Below are positions 33,001-44,781 of a DNA stretch of 64,000 nucleotides, piece by piece. Both the position numbers and the translations under genes were made by a program. This DNA is from Aquila chrysaetos chrysaetos (taxonomy: Eukaryota; Chordata; Aves; Accipitriformes; Accipitridae), in NCBI RefSeq assembly GCF_900496995.4, contig NC_044012.1, forward strand, positions 23,474,759 to 23,538,758, written 5' to 3'. Numbering within the stretch: the first letter of the stretch is position 1; every line of letters starts with the position of its first letter. The notes beneath the pieces are model-generated. The model saw only the letters and a list, made by a program, of their open reading frames with translations, made no database searches and was not told where the DNA came from.

Positions 33001-34557
33001 CCTACAACCCAGTTGTGCTCAGGATCTGCATCTATCACCTTGGACAGTTTTCTGCACTTCTGCAGCTGGAAAAAACCCACAGCTGTCATCTTTGGGCTGC
33101 ACAAGTGGAAATAGGAAGAGGTGAGGGAATCCCTATGGTGACAGTCCTGGACCAAATCCCGTGCCCTTGGCCCCTCTTGTCTAGATGTCGCAGTCCCAAA
33201 TCCCATCCTGATGCGGGTGGGATCCCCCAGGCTGCCCCAGCCCTTGGCTTGGAGGAGGAACAACAGGGACAATGAGGCTGCCAACGAGCCAGGGAGGGAA
33301 GAGGGATGTGACTTACAACCACCAAGAAGGGGACGAGCAGATGCTCGTCTTTGCAGTCCCCAGCCCTTGTGTGCCCTGTTTGCCTGCAGTGCCATAAAAC
33401 ACTGCCTGAGGCAGCGGTGCAGAGGGGACACTTCCAGAGGGCAACGGATGATGCAATCCCCCAAAAGAAACAAACCCACCTGAACGATGCTTCAAAACCA
33501 TCACGCAAAGAGTAAGAGATCTCACAACAAAAAGTGCGTGGTAGGAGACAAAGGAACAAGTCCACAACTGGACTGACGGAAGACAGTCAATGGCCAGATC
33601 CAGTAAGGTCTCAGGGGTCTGGCCTGAGGCAGCAGGTGCTCTGAGGCCCCATTCCAGCACACACGCAGCTGCACAGCTCGCTCTGCACCAGAGCAGCATG
33701 ATTTTTAGTCCTTTCTGCTCTCCGCAGCCTCGTCTGAGATGTGAGCGTGCAGGTAATTCCTGCACTCCCCATGGGCCATACCTGGCACTGTGTGTCCATC
33801 CCAGGTCACTGGGAGAGAGGGTGGCTTCAGCTGCCTGGAGCAAAGAGTTCAGAGGAACACGGGAACAGGTCAGCTACTGGGAGAAAAACAATTAGGGAAG
33901 CTTCACTGAAAATGGCTGAAGTTACAGTGACTTAACTCTGCTGCAGGGCATGTTTAAATCGTCTGCTGGAGACCCCTGTAGAATTGCCCTGTCGCAGAGC
34001 TGGCTCAACAGCACGTCAGGACGTGAACCGCATCTGCTGAGTTCAGTTAATCCTCCTTCAGTTTGTCCTTTTAGCCCCTTCCCACCGCCCCAGCTGCAAG
34101 GGAAGCAGGTGCTGATCTCTTCTCCCTGGCATCCAGTGATAGTGTTGTCCCGCAAACAGGGTTCATGTACCTGGTGTGCAAGCCAATAACGCACAGAGTC
34201 GAGGTATTTTCAAACTAATTTCGTTGATGTGCATGAATGGGTGCCTGTCTCAAGAGAGCATACCCTTGTCTCAAAAATCCTTATAATTATACACTTAACT
34301 AATACATATTCATTGTTATTTTCCTTAATGATTGGTTCTTTCTTCTTCATCCCTCATGTAAATTAGTGCACAGACTCTGTCTTCTTCCTTCATTGTCTTC
34401 TTTTGAGTAGGTGGTCAATGAATCAGTGGTCGCGATCTCCCCTGTAGGAATTACCTTTTGCCTACTTCTTCCCTAATCTTGGCAGTTCCAAGCAGTTCAA
34501 GGTTTATTGACCAGACAACAATTTATTACCTTTTCTGACATAAACATAAAGCCCCAT
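30081..34557 (+). other. intergenic, no gene recognised
   Basis: No supported gene. A 320-bp purine-rich (GA) tract lies at about 31540-31860 and yields a meaningless Lys/Arg/Glu-rich frame. Long frames on both strands at 32.7-33.5 kb (249 aa minus, 175 aa plus) overlap each other and show no domain. The last ~350 bp (34200-34557) are AT-rich with AATAAA-like words on the minus strand and may be part of an older LTR into which ERV-2 inserted. Confidence 0.5.
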
Positions 34558-35075
34558 TGTTGTCCTAAAAGTGGATTCCTTACCCAGTGTGCGATAGACC
34601 AATCTCACACACTCAGGAGAGATACTGCTTTTTATTCAGGCCTGGGTGCTCAGTGGATTCTCCACAAATCGAGCACACTCGAATCATCAGGTGTGCTCTT
34701 TTATACAGTAACAATTACATACAATTCATTAAACTACTCCTACCTAGTACATATTCAGACTATCTAATGCGTATGCGTAGGATTACATAATCATGACACA
34801 CAAATGCTTTCTCTGCATGCGCGGGGGTCTCAGGTGGTCTTCGGTGGTCGTTTGGGGAGGTATCCCCTCCTCACTTTGACCGCTAAGTCGCTCTTGGCTA
34901 GGTCAGTGGTCCGTTTTCCTGCCAAGAGGGATGTATCATCAATCAGGAAAGTATAAAAAAGTACAGGATAACTTCGGCTACTCCTCTAGGTATTATTAAA
35001 GTTGTTTGAAGTTGAAAATTATTAGCTAACTTAATTTAAAACAGGATTTTCTATTCTAAACAAACAGGATCCTCA
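34558..35075 (-). repeat. ERV-2 3' LTR
   Basis: Runs from TGTTGTCCTAAAAG to AGGATCCTCA on the plus strand. In its own orientation it has TATAAAAG followed by AATAAAAAG about 70 bases later, i.e. promoter and poly(A) signal in normal U3-R order. Confidence 0.92.
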
Positions 35076-35090
35076 ATCCTTCCCCCCTTT
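35076..35090 (-). promoter_or_regulatory. ERV-2 polypurine tract
   Basis: The minus strand reads AAAGGGGGGAAGGAT directly before the TG that opens the 3' LTR. This fixes the inner LTR boundary. Confidence 0.85.
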
Positions 35091-35325
35091 GAGACTTATG
35101 ATGGCATTTAATATTCATCCTAAGTCTCACACCATTCCTTTATAAGTTCTTGGTCTACATGACGGCATGTATTGTATCATGCAACACGTTATCAAAATCA
35201 GAACTACAAACAAGAGGATAAACACAAATAATTGTTTTAACCAACTTATATTTAGGAGCCATGAAGTCAACCACAAAAGTTCCAGTCAGAACATTCTTGT
35301 TCTGAAAAGTTAGAAGCCAATTCCT

Positions 35326-36237
35326 TCAATTGCTGTATCTTTTTTTCCACCAATTGTAATTTATCAGAAAGATTAAAACAACACATTCCTCACAACCATG
35401 ACTGTGCCTTAATAATAGATAATCTATAGCTGCCTGGTTCTCTAGGGTTGCCTCTCTAATCTGGTTCATTTCTGTTCCAAGAGCTGTCAGCACTTGAGAT
35501 GTATAAGTAATGTCTTTGACCAAAGCACAAGCAATTCTTCTTAAGGTATGATAAGTCATGGCAACTCCTACTCCAGGTGTTAATATTGCTGCAGCTGTCA
35601 TTTCGCTTGAACCATAAAGAGTAACTTGGGAGTCACAGTCTTCTGGTAACCGATGAGTTGCTCTTTTTTCCTCTCCTCAATTTTCGAATCTTCCTTGCTT
35701 AGGAGCAATGGGGCTAATCTCCCAATTGAGCAAGGGCCCTCAGTGATGTTGGCCGGGACATAGGTATAGGCTAGTTGACCACAAAGTAAAAACCATCCCA
35801 GAGGTAGTCAAGTGTGGGCCCAAGCATAACTTACATTTTCTGTTTCATTACATGCTAAAGGGGGTTGCAATTGCGTTAGATTGTCACACTTTGAGGAACA
35901 ACTTACAAAGGTAGCACAATGTTTTGCAAGTAGAGTTCCTCATACTTTTACTCTCAGCGTTCCCCTTTCTTTAATTTTAATAGTTCTTACCATATTGTAC
36001 AAATTACTATATGTCATTTTGAATCCAAATACTCTTAACATAGTATAATTTTTCAATATTTCTAATGGGGTTGGGATCCCAATTAGAACTATACATTTCC
36101 CCAAACAAAGTTCCTGATCCTAAACAGAAGGTGGACATGTTGGTAACTTCTCTGGCCAAGAGTTCCCAAATATTACAATTTCTATCCCATTGTGACAACA
36201 AAAATTGAGGATTATTATTTCCTACCCAAATTATCAA
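35326..36237 (-). pseudogene. ERV-2 env remnant
   Basis: Two open pieces, 36237-36007 (SU-like, poorly conserved) and 35601-35326 (TM ectodomain). The second has a hydrophobic fusion-peptide-like start, a heptad region and LENQAAIDYLLL followed by a Cys pair region, the position of the immunosuppressive/CX6C(C) segment. Stops separate them and the membrane anchor is out of frame, so no functional envelope is encoded. Confidence 0.7.
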
Positions 36238-36296
36238 AATATTTACTAATAATTAGCCACTTCATTATTGTTTCTGTAAAAATATTACGCTGTAAC

Positions 36297-39138
36297 TTAA
36301 TATTGGGTTGTCTTTAGTTTCAATTTCAAAGGTCCTTTTGGCATGGAAGTCCACAGGGGGGATGGTATCTTCTTTATTTTAATATAGTGGATCCAGGATT
36401 CAGCTCCCTGGAGCTTCACTGCAGTCAGTAGCACTTGATAGGGTCCTCTCCACTTCTCTGCGAGTGGTACGTCTTTCCACGTCTGCAGATATACTGAGTC
36501 TCCAGGCTTGAAGGGGTGTACTGGTGAATCCAAAGGCACAGGAGCTTTACCCTGGATATGTCTATGGAGAGAGTTAATGATGTTGCCCAAAGATATTAAA
36601 TAACCCCTCAAGATCTGTTCTCCTTTCAGGTGCATCTGATTATCTTTTCCTGTCAAATTTGCAACTTAAGGCCTTCCAGATGATATTTCAAATGGACTAA
36701 TTTTCTCTTTTGTCCTATGTGTTATTCTAATTCTAAGTAGTGCCAGAGGCAAGACTTCAATTCATTTCATCTGAGTTTTCCTGACATAATTTCCTCATTT
36801 GTTGTTTGTTTGCTTGATTCACTCTTTCTACTTTTCTACTAGACTGTGGTCTCCACAGGGTGTGTAAACCCCATTTTATCTGTAAGAATTTAGAAACTTC
36901 CTGGATGAATTCTGCTACAAAATGGGGTCCCCTATCTGTGGAAAATCCTTTAGGAACTCCAAATCTAGGTATTATTTCTTTCAAAAGCACTTACACTACT
37001 TCCCTGGCTTTGATGGTGCAACACGGGAAAGCTTCTGGCCAACCTGAAAAGGTATCAACGATTACCAATAAATATTTGTATCCTTTGCACTTTGGTAGTT
37101 CAGAGAAATCAATCTGCCAGTAATTCCCAGGTATAAAACCTCTTCTTACCTCTCCTGGTAAGAGTCTTTTTTGAATTTTGGGATTATTCCTCAAACAGAT
37201 TTCACATCCTTGTGTAATACCTTTCGCAATTTTTAGCATGTTAATGCCTATTGCATGTGTTCTTACCATTTCTACCAGGGCTTCAGCTCCCATATGAGTG
37301 GTACCATGTGTTCTTTTCATGAGTTCCCTCATTATTTGAGGGGTACCTATACATTGTCCATCTGGAGTTTTCCAACATCCGTCAAGTGTCTTGATACACT
37401 TTAGAAACTCAGCAAATTTATCTTCTTTCTCTGTATATACAGGGATGTTAACATTAAAAGTTCTTTCAGGAACTAAGGCTGCTATTTTTTGTAAATAAAG
37501 CAGCTCTTTTTGCAGTCTCATCGGCCTTTCGATTTCCTTTGATGATATCAGTCTGTCCAGATTGGTGTGCTCTGCAATATATCATTGCCACTTCTTCAGT
37601 CTATTGACTGCTTCCAGCAATCTCAAAATTTCTTTGCTATATTTTATAGGATTTCCTTGTTATGATAATAAACCTCTCTCCTTACAAATTGCACCAAGTG
37701 TATGTATTATTCCAAAGACATACTTTGAGTCAGTGTAGATATTGGCCCGCTTTCCTTCCAAAATCTCTAAAGCTCAGGTTAATGCAATTAGTTCAGCCTT
37801 CTGAGCAGAAGTGCTCACTGGCAGCAATGTTGCCTCTATCTCTTCTTCCAGAATAATGACAGCACATCCAGCTTTCTGTTCCCCTTTGATGATGAAACTG
37901 CTTCTGTCGGTGAACAGTTCCTGATCAGGATCTTGTAAAGGGACATCTTTCAGGTCTGCATGGCTGGAGTATACCTCCTCAATAGTTAGTAAGCAGTCAT
38001 GCGTCAATTCTTCTTTTTTGTGTAGGGGTAACACAGATGTTGGATTTAAGGCACTAGGTACTTTCATTATTATATCTTCTTGTTGGAGCAGTATTGCTTG
38101 GTACTGTACCATTCTGCTCGGGGACAGCCGATGATGTCCTTTCTGTTCTAACACTGCTGTAACAGCATGCAGCACATCAACAGTAATTTTCTGTCCCGAG
38201 GTCAGCTTTCATGCCTCCTGTACCAGCAATACAGCAGCTGCCACTGCCCTCAGGCATCCTGGCCAGATGGAACTTACTCTATCTAGTTGTTTTGAAAAGT
38301 AAGCTACCGACCAACTTCCCAAAGTCCACACAAGTATTCCCAGCGCCTGGTGTTCCTTTTCACACACATAGAGTTCAAAAGGCTTTGTCAGATTCGGAAG
38401 GCCTAAAGCCGGAGCACTCCTGAGAGCAATTTTTATTGCATCAAATCCTTTTCGACAATCTGGAGTCCATTCTAATAGCTCTCCTGGCCCCTTAACGGCT
38501 TCATACAGGGGTTTAGCCATTAATCGGAAATTAGGAATCCACAAGCGACACCATCCGGCCATTCCCAGAAATGCTCTAAATTCTCTGAGCTAGAGGTGTA
38601 ATTTGACATACCGCTTCTTTTCTTTCGATTACCAACTTCCTCTCCCCCGGGATATCTCAAATCCTAAATAAGTCACAGTTGTCTGAACGACTTGCGCCTT
38701 CTTCCGTGACACTCTATATCCTGCTTGCCCCCAAAAGTTCAATAAGCTTATGGTTGATTTTTTGCATTCTTCAGCCATGTCTGCCCCTAGCAGTATGTCA
38801 TCTACGTACTGTAACAAGGTCACATTAGCTTCCTTACCTTGCCACTGCTCCGGTTCTGTCGCAAGTATATTACCAAAAATCGTGGGGCTATTCTTGAATC
38901 CTTGGGGAAGCACTGTCCAGAATAACTGCATTTTCCGTCCTGTCGTGGGACTTTCCCATTCAAAAGCAAACAGCTTCTGGCTTTGTTCTATAGGAATGCA
39001 GAAGAAAGCATCCTTCAAGTCCAGTACTCTAAAATAAACATTAGAATCAATGATAGTAGTCAGCGAGGTATGGGGATTAGGTACCACTGGATGGACATCC
39101 ACTACTGTTTTGTTGATAGCTCTTAGATCTTGTACCAA
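36297..39138 (-). pseudogene. ERV-2 pol (RT, RNase H, integrase), broken
   Basis: RT at 39138-38629 includes the catalytic YVDD (about 38820-38809). RT thumb/connection is at 38562-38209 and RNase H at 38175-37774 (TDRSS in place of the usual TDGSS). Integrase HHCC and core begin at 37521-36991 (CEICLRNNP, then YWQIDF, IVDTFSGWPEAF); the core continues at 36990-36757 (STDRGPHF, PQSSRKVERVN) and the C-terminal domain is at 36656-36297 (GDSVYLQTW, WRGPYQVLL). Each gap between the pieces is a stop or frame shift. The RNase H change and the breaks make it inactive. Confidence 0.88.
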
Positions 39139-39358
39139 TCTATACTCCTGTGAATGTGGCTTTTTAATGGGTAGAATTGGAGTCTTATATTATGACTGGC
39201 ATTCCCGCAATAGTCCGTAATGGAGGAAGTTGTTTATGATAGGTTCCAATCCAACATGGGCTTCCAATTTTATAGGATACTGTTTTCATCTTACTGGCTT
39301 AGCTCTTGTCTTCAGTTCTATTTTTACCGGTTCAGCTGATTTAGCTCACCCAGGTTTC

Positions 39359-39670
39359 TCAGTTGTTCATACGAAGTGAGTTACAGAATCTTGACTTCCT
39401 TTTCTTTGTCTTCTGCTGTTCCAAGTAGTGCCTGTAACACATATATCTGCATTTCCCTGGCATATTTTGCGGAATATGGACTTTTATTTTATTTGCATCA
39501 AAAGTTATTTGTGCCCCTAATTTATTCAACAAGTCCCTTCCCATCAGAGGTAATGGGCATTCTGGCATGTATAAAAACTCATGTACAAACATCTTGTTAC
39601 CAATTTTACACTCAATTGGATGGAAAATGGGGTCTAACCTCTCGTTTTCCTGTTGCACAACAGCAGCCAT
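39359..39670 (-). pseudogene. ERV-2 protease remnant
   Basis: Contains the conserved retropepsin C-terminal signature PLMGRDLLNKLGA. The catalytic D-T/S-G segment lies just upstream (near 39725-39745 on the plus strand) in the same or a neighbouring frame, separated by a stop. Confidence 0.7.
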
Positions 39671-39779
39671 GGAATATTTACTTATAGGTCCTTTACAACT
39701 ATTTAGTATGGAATAAGTTGCTCCTGTGTCAACTAAGAACTTAACTACATCATTCCCTTTTTCATTTCAACGAGGGGTT

Positions 39780-41060
39780 CGGCTGGGGACTCTATCTTTT
39801 TGACCCCTAGTCCCTGTCAATCGGAGTCTTCATAAATGACTCCAATTAATTCCCCCAGTATAGTTATCACTACAGGAGTTGAAAGTCTGATTAGACTGTC
39901 TTTTGGGGGCATTCATTCTCCCAATGTCCTTTTTCTCTACAAATAGCACACTGGTCTTTATCTAGGGGGGTCCTAATTTCCAGATTTCTTCTCATTCCTC
40001 GGCTCTTCCCTTGTCCTCATCCCCTTCTAAAACCTCAACCTCTGGATGAGGTCTGAACCTTTACAAAAGCAGCAGCCAATATTGCTGCTTTTTGCTTTCT
40101 ATCCTTTAATTTTTCCTTTTAATTTTCTTTTTTCTCAACCTCCTCTCTGTTATTATATACCTTATAGGCAATTTCAATCAGCTGGGATATTGTCATCCCA
40201 GACATTCCACCTGCCTTCTGTAATTTCCTTCTTATATCAGGTGCTGATTGTCCTACAAAGAGCGTGGTAAAAGTAATTTTATTGGCTTCATCTTCAGGGT
40301 CTAAATCTGTCCATTTTCTGGCCACCTCGCATAATCGTTCATAAAAAGCAGATGGATCTTCTGTTTTACCTTGTACCACTTGATACAATTTAGCAAGGTT
40401 CTTTGGTCTAGATACCTCATTCTTTATTCCATACAAAATTACCTGGTGGTGTTGGTTATTAATCATCAACCTCCCTGTACTCAAATTCAGGTTCCAGTTA
40501 CGCTCCTGAAGTGGCATAAGCCTGTCAGGGCCATCTCTGGCATTCTGCCGTTCATTCTCCTCCCTTGCCTTTTCTATAACCATTCTTTTTTCTTCTGGTG
40601 TAAATGGTACTTTTACATATACCGGCATACCGTCTGCTTGGTGAAGGGGGGTCTGAACTAAGGATGCTGTTGTGCTCAAGTTCTACCTGCTATTGGACTT
40701 AAAAGCTTCACTACCCCTTTCGTTATCTCCTCCCCCACTAGTAACACTTTCCTTATCTGGACCTACTAACATCTGGATATCCTCCTCCTCCTCTTCCAGT
40801 TTTAGGCACCTTTTCCCAATACTACAAGCAGAACAACACCTTGGTGCCTTCTTAATATCTTCCATCATCATCATTACATTTGAGTCAGAAGTTAACAAAT
40901 TACATTTTTTCTGTATTTCATGATTGTTCCTTAGTAAGAAGAACAGATCAACGTATGGCACCTCATCCCATTTATTCAATCTTCTGCAAAACAACGTTAA
41001 TTGTAAAATTGTATTATAGTTCAATGATCCCTTTTCTGGCCCTTTTTCCCCATCATCCAA
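39780..41060 (-). pseudogene. ERV-2 gag remnant (MA, CA, NC)
   Basis: An MA-like piece spans 41060-40683. Capsid spans 40679-40119 and includes a clear major homology region (GKTEDPSAFYERLCEVARKW). A CX2CX4HX4C zinc knuckle ([14 protein letters not shown]) lies at about 39909-39950. The single knuckle and CA type are gamma-like. Stops lie at 40119 and between the MA and CA pieces. Confidence 0.85.
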
Positions 41061-41535
41061 TTTATATTTTGGCCAGCACCGAGTACAGTACTCTGTCAGC
41101 TTCTTTTTTGTTAGGGGATCCCCTCAAACTTGCCCCAATGTTTTAAAATACAACCTAATGGGGAACAAGGAGTTTCTGCTGGCTGCTGGGCGCCCATATT
41201 TCTCTCCAGAAAGAACGTTCTCAACCAAGATTTCATATACTCCAGTCATCACTGTCAAACGTATATGATTAGCTTTTCCTATACATGTAAATACTGTAAT
41301 ATCATATACTGCAGTTGTCACTGTCAAACGCATATGATATACCAATCACACCAATTATACATCAAACTAGCAATATCTCTTTCAGTTGGTGTTGCACCAT
41401 TGTGTCGCTTACCTGTTCCAGCTGGGGAGAATACTCTTGGAGTCCCCGATCAAAAGATCGGTGCGCGCTGGAGTCCAAAGAGCAGCATCTCCCCACCAGT
41501 GGCTGGCAAGTCGATCCGGGCAAGGCGTCACAGCT

Positions 41536-41553
41536 GTCCCATCTGGGTCACCA
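41536..41553 (-). promoter_or_regulatory. ERV-2 primer binding site
   Basis: On the provirus strand TGGTGACCCAGATGGGAC begins five bases inside the 5' LTR, the expected place for a primer site. The first nine bases agree with a tRNA-Trp primer and the remainder agrees better with some tRNA-Arg 3' ends; I do not assign the tRNA. Confidence 0.6.
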
Positions 41554-41558
41554 AAAAC

Positions 41559-42077
41559 TGTTGTCCTAAAAGTAGATTCATTACCTGGTGTGCGATAGAC
41601 CAATCTCACACACTCAGGAGAGATACTGCTTTTTATTCAGGCCTGGGTGCTCAGTGGATTCTCCACAAATCGAGCACACTCGAATCATCAGGTGTGCCTC
41701 TTTTATACAGTAACAATTACATACGATTCATTAAACTACTCCTACCTAGTACATATTCAGACTATCTAATGCGTATGCGTAGGATTACATAATCATGACA
41801 CACAAATGCTTTCTCTGCATGCGCGGGGGTCTCAGGTGGTCTTCGGTGGTCGTTTGGGGAGGTATCCCCTCCTCACTTTGACCGCTAAGTCGCTCTTGGC
41901 TAGGTCAGTGGTCCGTTTTCCTGCCAAGAGGGATGTATCATCAATCAGGAAAGTATAAAAAAGTACAGGATAACTTCGGCTACTCCTCTAGGTATTATTA
42001 AAGTTGTTTGAAGTTGAAAATTATTAACTAACTTAATTTAAAACAGGATTTTCTATTCTAAACAAACAGGATCCTCT
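41559..42077 (-). repeat. ERV-2 5' LTR
   Basis: Copy of 34558-35075 with about 6-7 substitutions and one inserted C. The outermost base is T on the plus strand where the other LTR has A, so the expected TG terminus is damaged. Confidence 0.92.
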
Positions 42078-42254
42078 ATTCCTAACATCACCATTGTCTA
42101 GTAGTTAGTCTCTAAACCCTCAATCATGTCTAGTCACTGTTTCCCTATTTTAAATATTAACTGATGGGGGCTGTACACAGGACTTTAGCAGCTCCCTGAT
42201 TATTTCAATCATATTATACATATTAATTGATAACAATTTGACACCTGAGAATGG

Positions 42255-42503
42255 TTCAAAGCTGCACTAGGGGAGGTTTAGACTGAACATTAGGAAGCAT
42301 TTCTTTACCAGGAGGGTGGTCAAACCCTGGAATAGGCTCCCTGGAGTGGTGGTCGATGTCCCAAGACTGTCAGTGTTTAAGAGGCATTTGGCCAATGCCC
42401 TTAATAACATGCTTTAGCTTTTAGTCAGCCCTGAAATGGTCAGGCAGTTGGACTAGATAATCGTTGTAGGTCCCTTCCAGCTGAAATATTCTATTCTATT
42501 CTA
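42255..42503 (+). mobile_element. CR1 LINE 3' end
   Basis: CR1 3' end in plus orientation: GGGAGGTTTAGACTGAACAT, then AGGAGGGTGGTCAAACCCTGG, ending TTGGACTAGATAATCGTTGT followed by ATATTCTATTCTATTCTA. Confidence 0.9.
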
Positions 42504-43599
42504 GGCACAGCCTCAGCTTGCTCACCCCCTAGGGACAAGTGCCACCCTCCCACGCGCAGGGTGGGCAGCCAGGCACAAGGACTAGGGGTAGAAGGAGGAA
42601 GGGAGGGTAGGCAGCACAGCTGGAGACTGTAGCAGACAAGGGAAGGGGGCTAAAAGGTTAAATACTCCTCAAAAGCAGCCCCATAGGAGCATATTCCCAC
42701 CCAGTTTATGCTCCATTGCTTAAAGAGATTACACAGCCTTAACCATCATTAACTGAACTCAGCAGTATCTGAAAGTGCTTCCAGCTTGTTTAAATTCCAG
42801 TTGAGTGAATCACTGTAAAACAAAAGCTTCTGCTGCCTCCTGCCTCTCTTATCTTATTTACTCCTGACAGGAAAGCAGAGTTCAGATTAAGGGCTGCCTT
42901 TATCAGGAACCTTTCACATGGAGACGTGCAGATATCCAATTTTCCACTACCAGTGAGGCTGAAAAAAGGCAGTAAAACCGAAAAAGGTCATAGGTGTGCA
43001 GAAGCTTTTACCCATTTCTTTAGATCACAAGATGGGAGTGCTAACAGGTTTGCTGGACAGGAGGTTTATCACAAGACTTGTGTCTCCTTGGGAGCTGTTC
43101 TCACTGATGACGGAGGCAGTGACTTGGGATAAGGGTGAGAAAGGGGTCTGGGAAAGCCGTGCTCTTGCTGGAGGGCAGCTGCCCCTCTACACACAAGCTC
43201 TTGGAGGTCTCCATTGCCTTTGCCACCAGTCCCTTATATTCCCCTCTGGCTCCCAGGTAAGTACCAAGTAGTACACAAGTCACACTCCAGCACCTGCGCC
43301 TTGATCCACACAGGGTGCTCTGCACACCTGGAGGACTCCCTCCCTTCTCTCCCTGCAAACCTTAGTCTCCTTACTTAACCAAGAGAAAGCCTCTTTCTGA
43401 AATCTAGACCGAATAAAAAAGTTAATCTAGGCAGCTTGATTCTGTTCTTTCCACTGGGCATCACGTATTCGAGTCATGTTTTCAGTGGAATAATTTATGG
43501 AGAACTCCAAGATGCAACCCAACATTTAAATGGTTCCAGAAATCACTGAGAGGCTGAGTAAAAGGAGAGACGCGCTTAGAACGCCGCTAATACCAGTCT
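42504..43599 (+). other. intergenic between ERV-2/CR1 and the CIAPIN1 3' end
   Basis: Nothing supported. Short frames near 42.9-43.3 kb match no family. The CCL/CX3CL1 chemokine genes that flank CIAPIN1 in mammals were looked for by eye here and were not found. Confidence 0.5.
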
Positions 43600-43633
43600 T
43601 AAAACAAACACTTTACTATTGGTCATTTTTATT
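43600..43633 (-). terminator. CIAPIN1: candidate CIAPIN1 poly(A) signal
   Basis: AATAAA on the minus strand (43633-43628) with a GT-rich stretch 15-30 bases further (43612-43600), the usual downstream element. It lies about 1.15 kb past the CIAPIN1 stop codon and is the first canonical AATAAA found on that strand. Confidence 0.5.
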
Positions 43634-44781
43634 TCAAGGACAGAACAGCCTTTCATCCCAGCTCCCTCCATGAGTTTAGTGTGTAACTCAGGTAGCACAA
43701 CAACAAGCAGTCACATCCTGTAGAGCATGAGCTCCAAAGCAAACCCCACTGAGACACCGGCTTTGGGTTTTCCTCCTCTTCCTCCCTGGGTGAGAAGCAA
43801 GCCTGGCACAGAACAACCTCCACCTGTGCGGATGCTTCACTAGCAGTAATTATGCAAATAAATAAAGAGTAGTCAGTACCTTGTGGAGCAGACGGTGACC
43901 ACAGATCATCTAGAAATTAAGTTATTGCTATGTTCTTACTTACTGGACACTGCAGGTAACTAACCTGGTAACCACCAAGAGAGGCAACAGTCTCAGATTG
44001 CCCTTGTGTTATCAGTTGATGTTGGACAGAAAGGTGTGGGAGGACAAGACACATCTTATTTAATCTGCTCTCTGCCTTAAGGGCAGGAGTTTTCTCAGTG
44101 GGACTTAATCTTTGTCATTTTGATGGAAATAGGTGGGGGACGGGGATATCATGGGCAGGCTCCCAAAACGCTTGGAAATTCATCATGTCTGACAGACTTT
44201 ACCAAGGAGTTCACATACGCTGCTAAGAGTACATATACATATGGCTAAGTGTACTTGCTGCTCCTGACTTGCAACAGGAGCTACTAAGCCACCTTCACGT
44301 GGTAAGGAACTGCAGGTTCAAATTTCAAAGACAGCAGGAGCCCAGTGTCACCCTGAGCTGAGCCAGAGCTGCTGATTCGTTAGGGAAAATCAGGGCAAAT
44401 TAGAGCTGTACGACAGGGGCATGGGGAAGTATGGGTCCTGCCACACACAAACGAGGTTAACCTGACACTTGATTCTACTTCCCTCTGCTGGTGGGACATG
44501 CTGTGATGGCCAGTGTCCCAGTATCAAGTCAAGCCAGCTAAAACAAGGCATAACATGAAGTCTAATACATATGAGACCACTTGTCACCAAAAATTGTCAG
44601 GTAGCCCAAGGGTGATTACAAGTGATGAGTTCACAGCAGTGTCAGTGCCCCCAGTGTCCCTCCCCACAAGGAGTATTGTCTGGAGAGCATGAGCTTGAGA
44701 GAATGAGGAGAACTGCAAGAAGAACCTCAGACTGATGGAAAAGCAGAGGAGTCCTTCACAGGACAGCCAGAGATGCCTTTG

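Larger units (their letters stand above)
34558..42077 (-). mobile_element. ERV-2: older, nearly full-length gammaretrovirus-like provirus
   Basis: Provirus in minus orientation with LTRs of about 518 bp: 3' LTR 34558-35075, 5' LTR 41559-42077. I count about 6-7 substitutions and one single-base indel between them (roughly 1.3 percent). The internal region is 6,483 bp in the order gag (MA, CA with major homology region, CCHC zinc knuckle), protease, RT, RNase H, integrase, env. All genes carry stops or frame breaks. A polypurine tract and a primer site are present. No clean target duplication was found (CCCAT on the left, ATTCC on the right), and the terminal T expected at the outer end of the 5' LTR is changed. 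Confidence 0.93.

Noticed and set aside
32730-33479. 249-aa minus-strand frame with overlapping 175-aa plus-strand frame
   Set aside because: Frames are open on both strands through the same GC-moderate sequence; no domain, no splice logic, and no recognisable family.
28422-44781. Chemokine genes (CCL17/CX3CL1-like) expected beside CIAPIN1
   Set aside because: No exon with the chemokine cysteine pattern was found by eye on either strand; a profile search could still find a diverged one.
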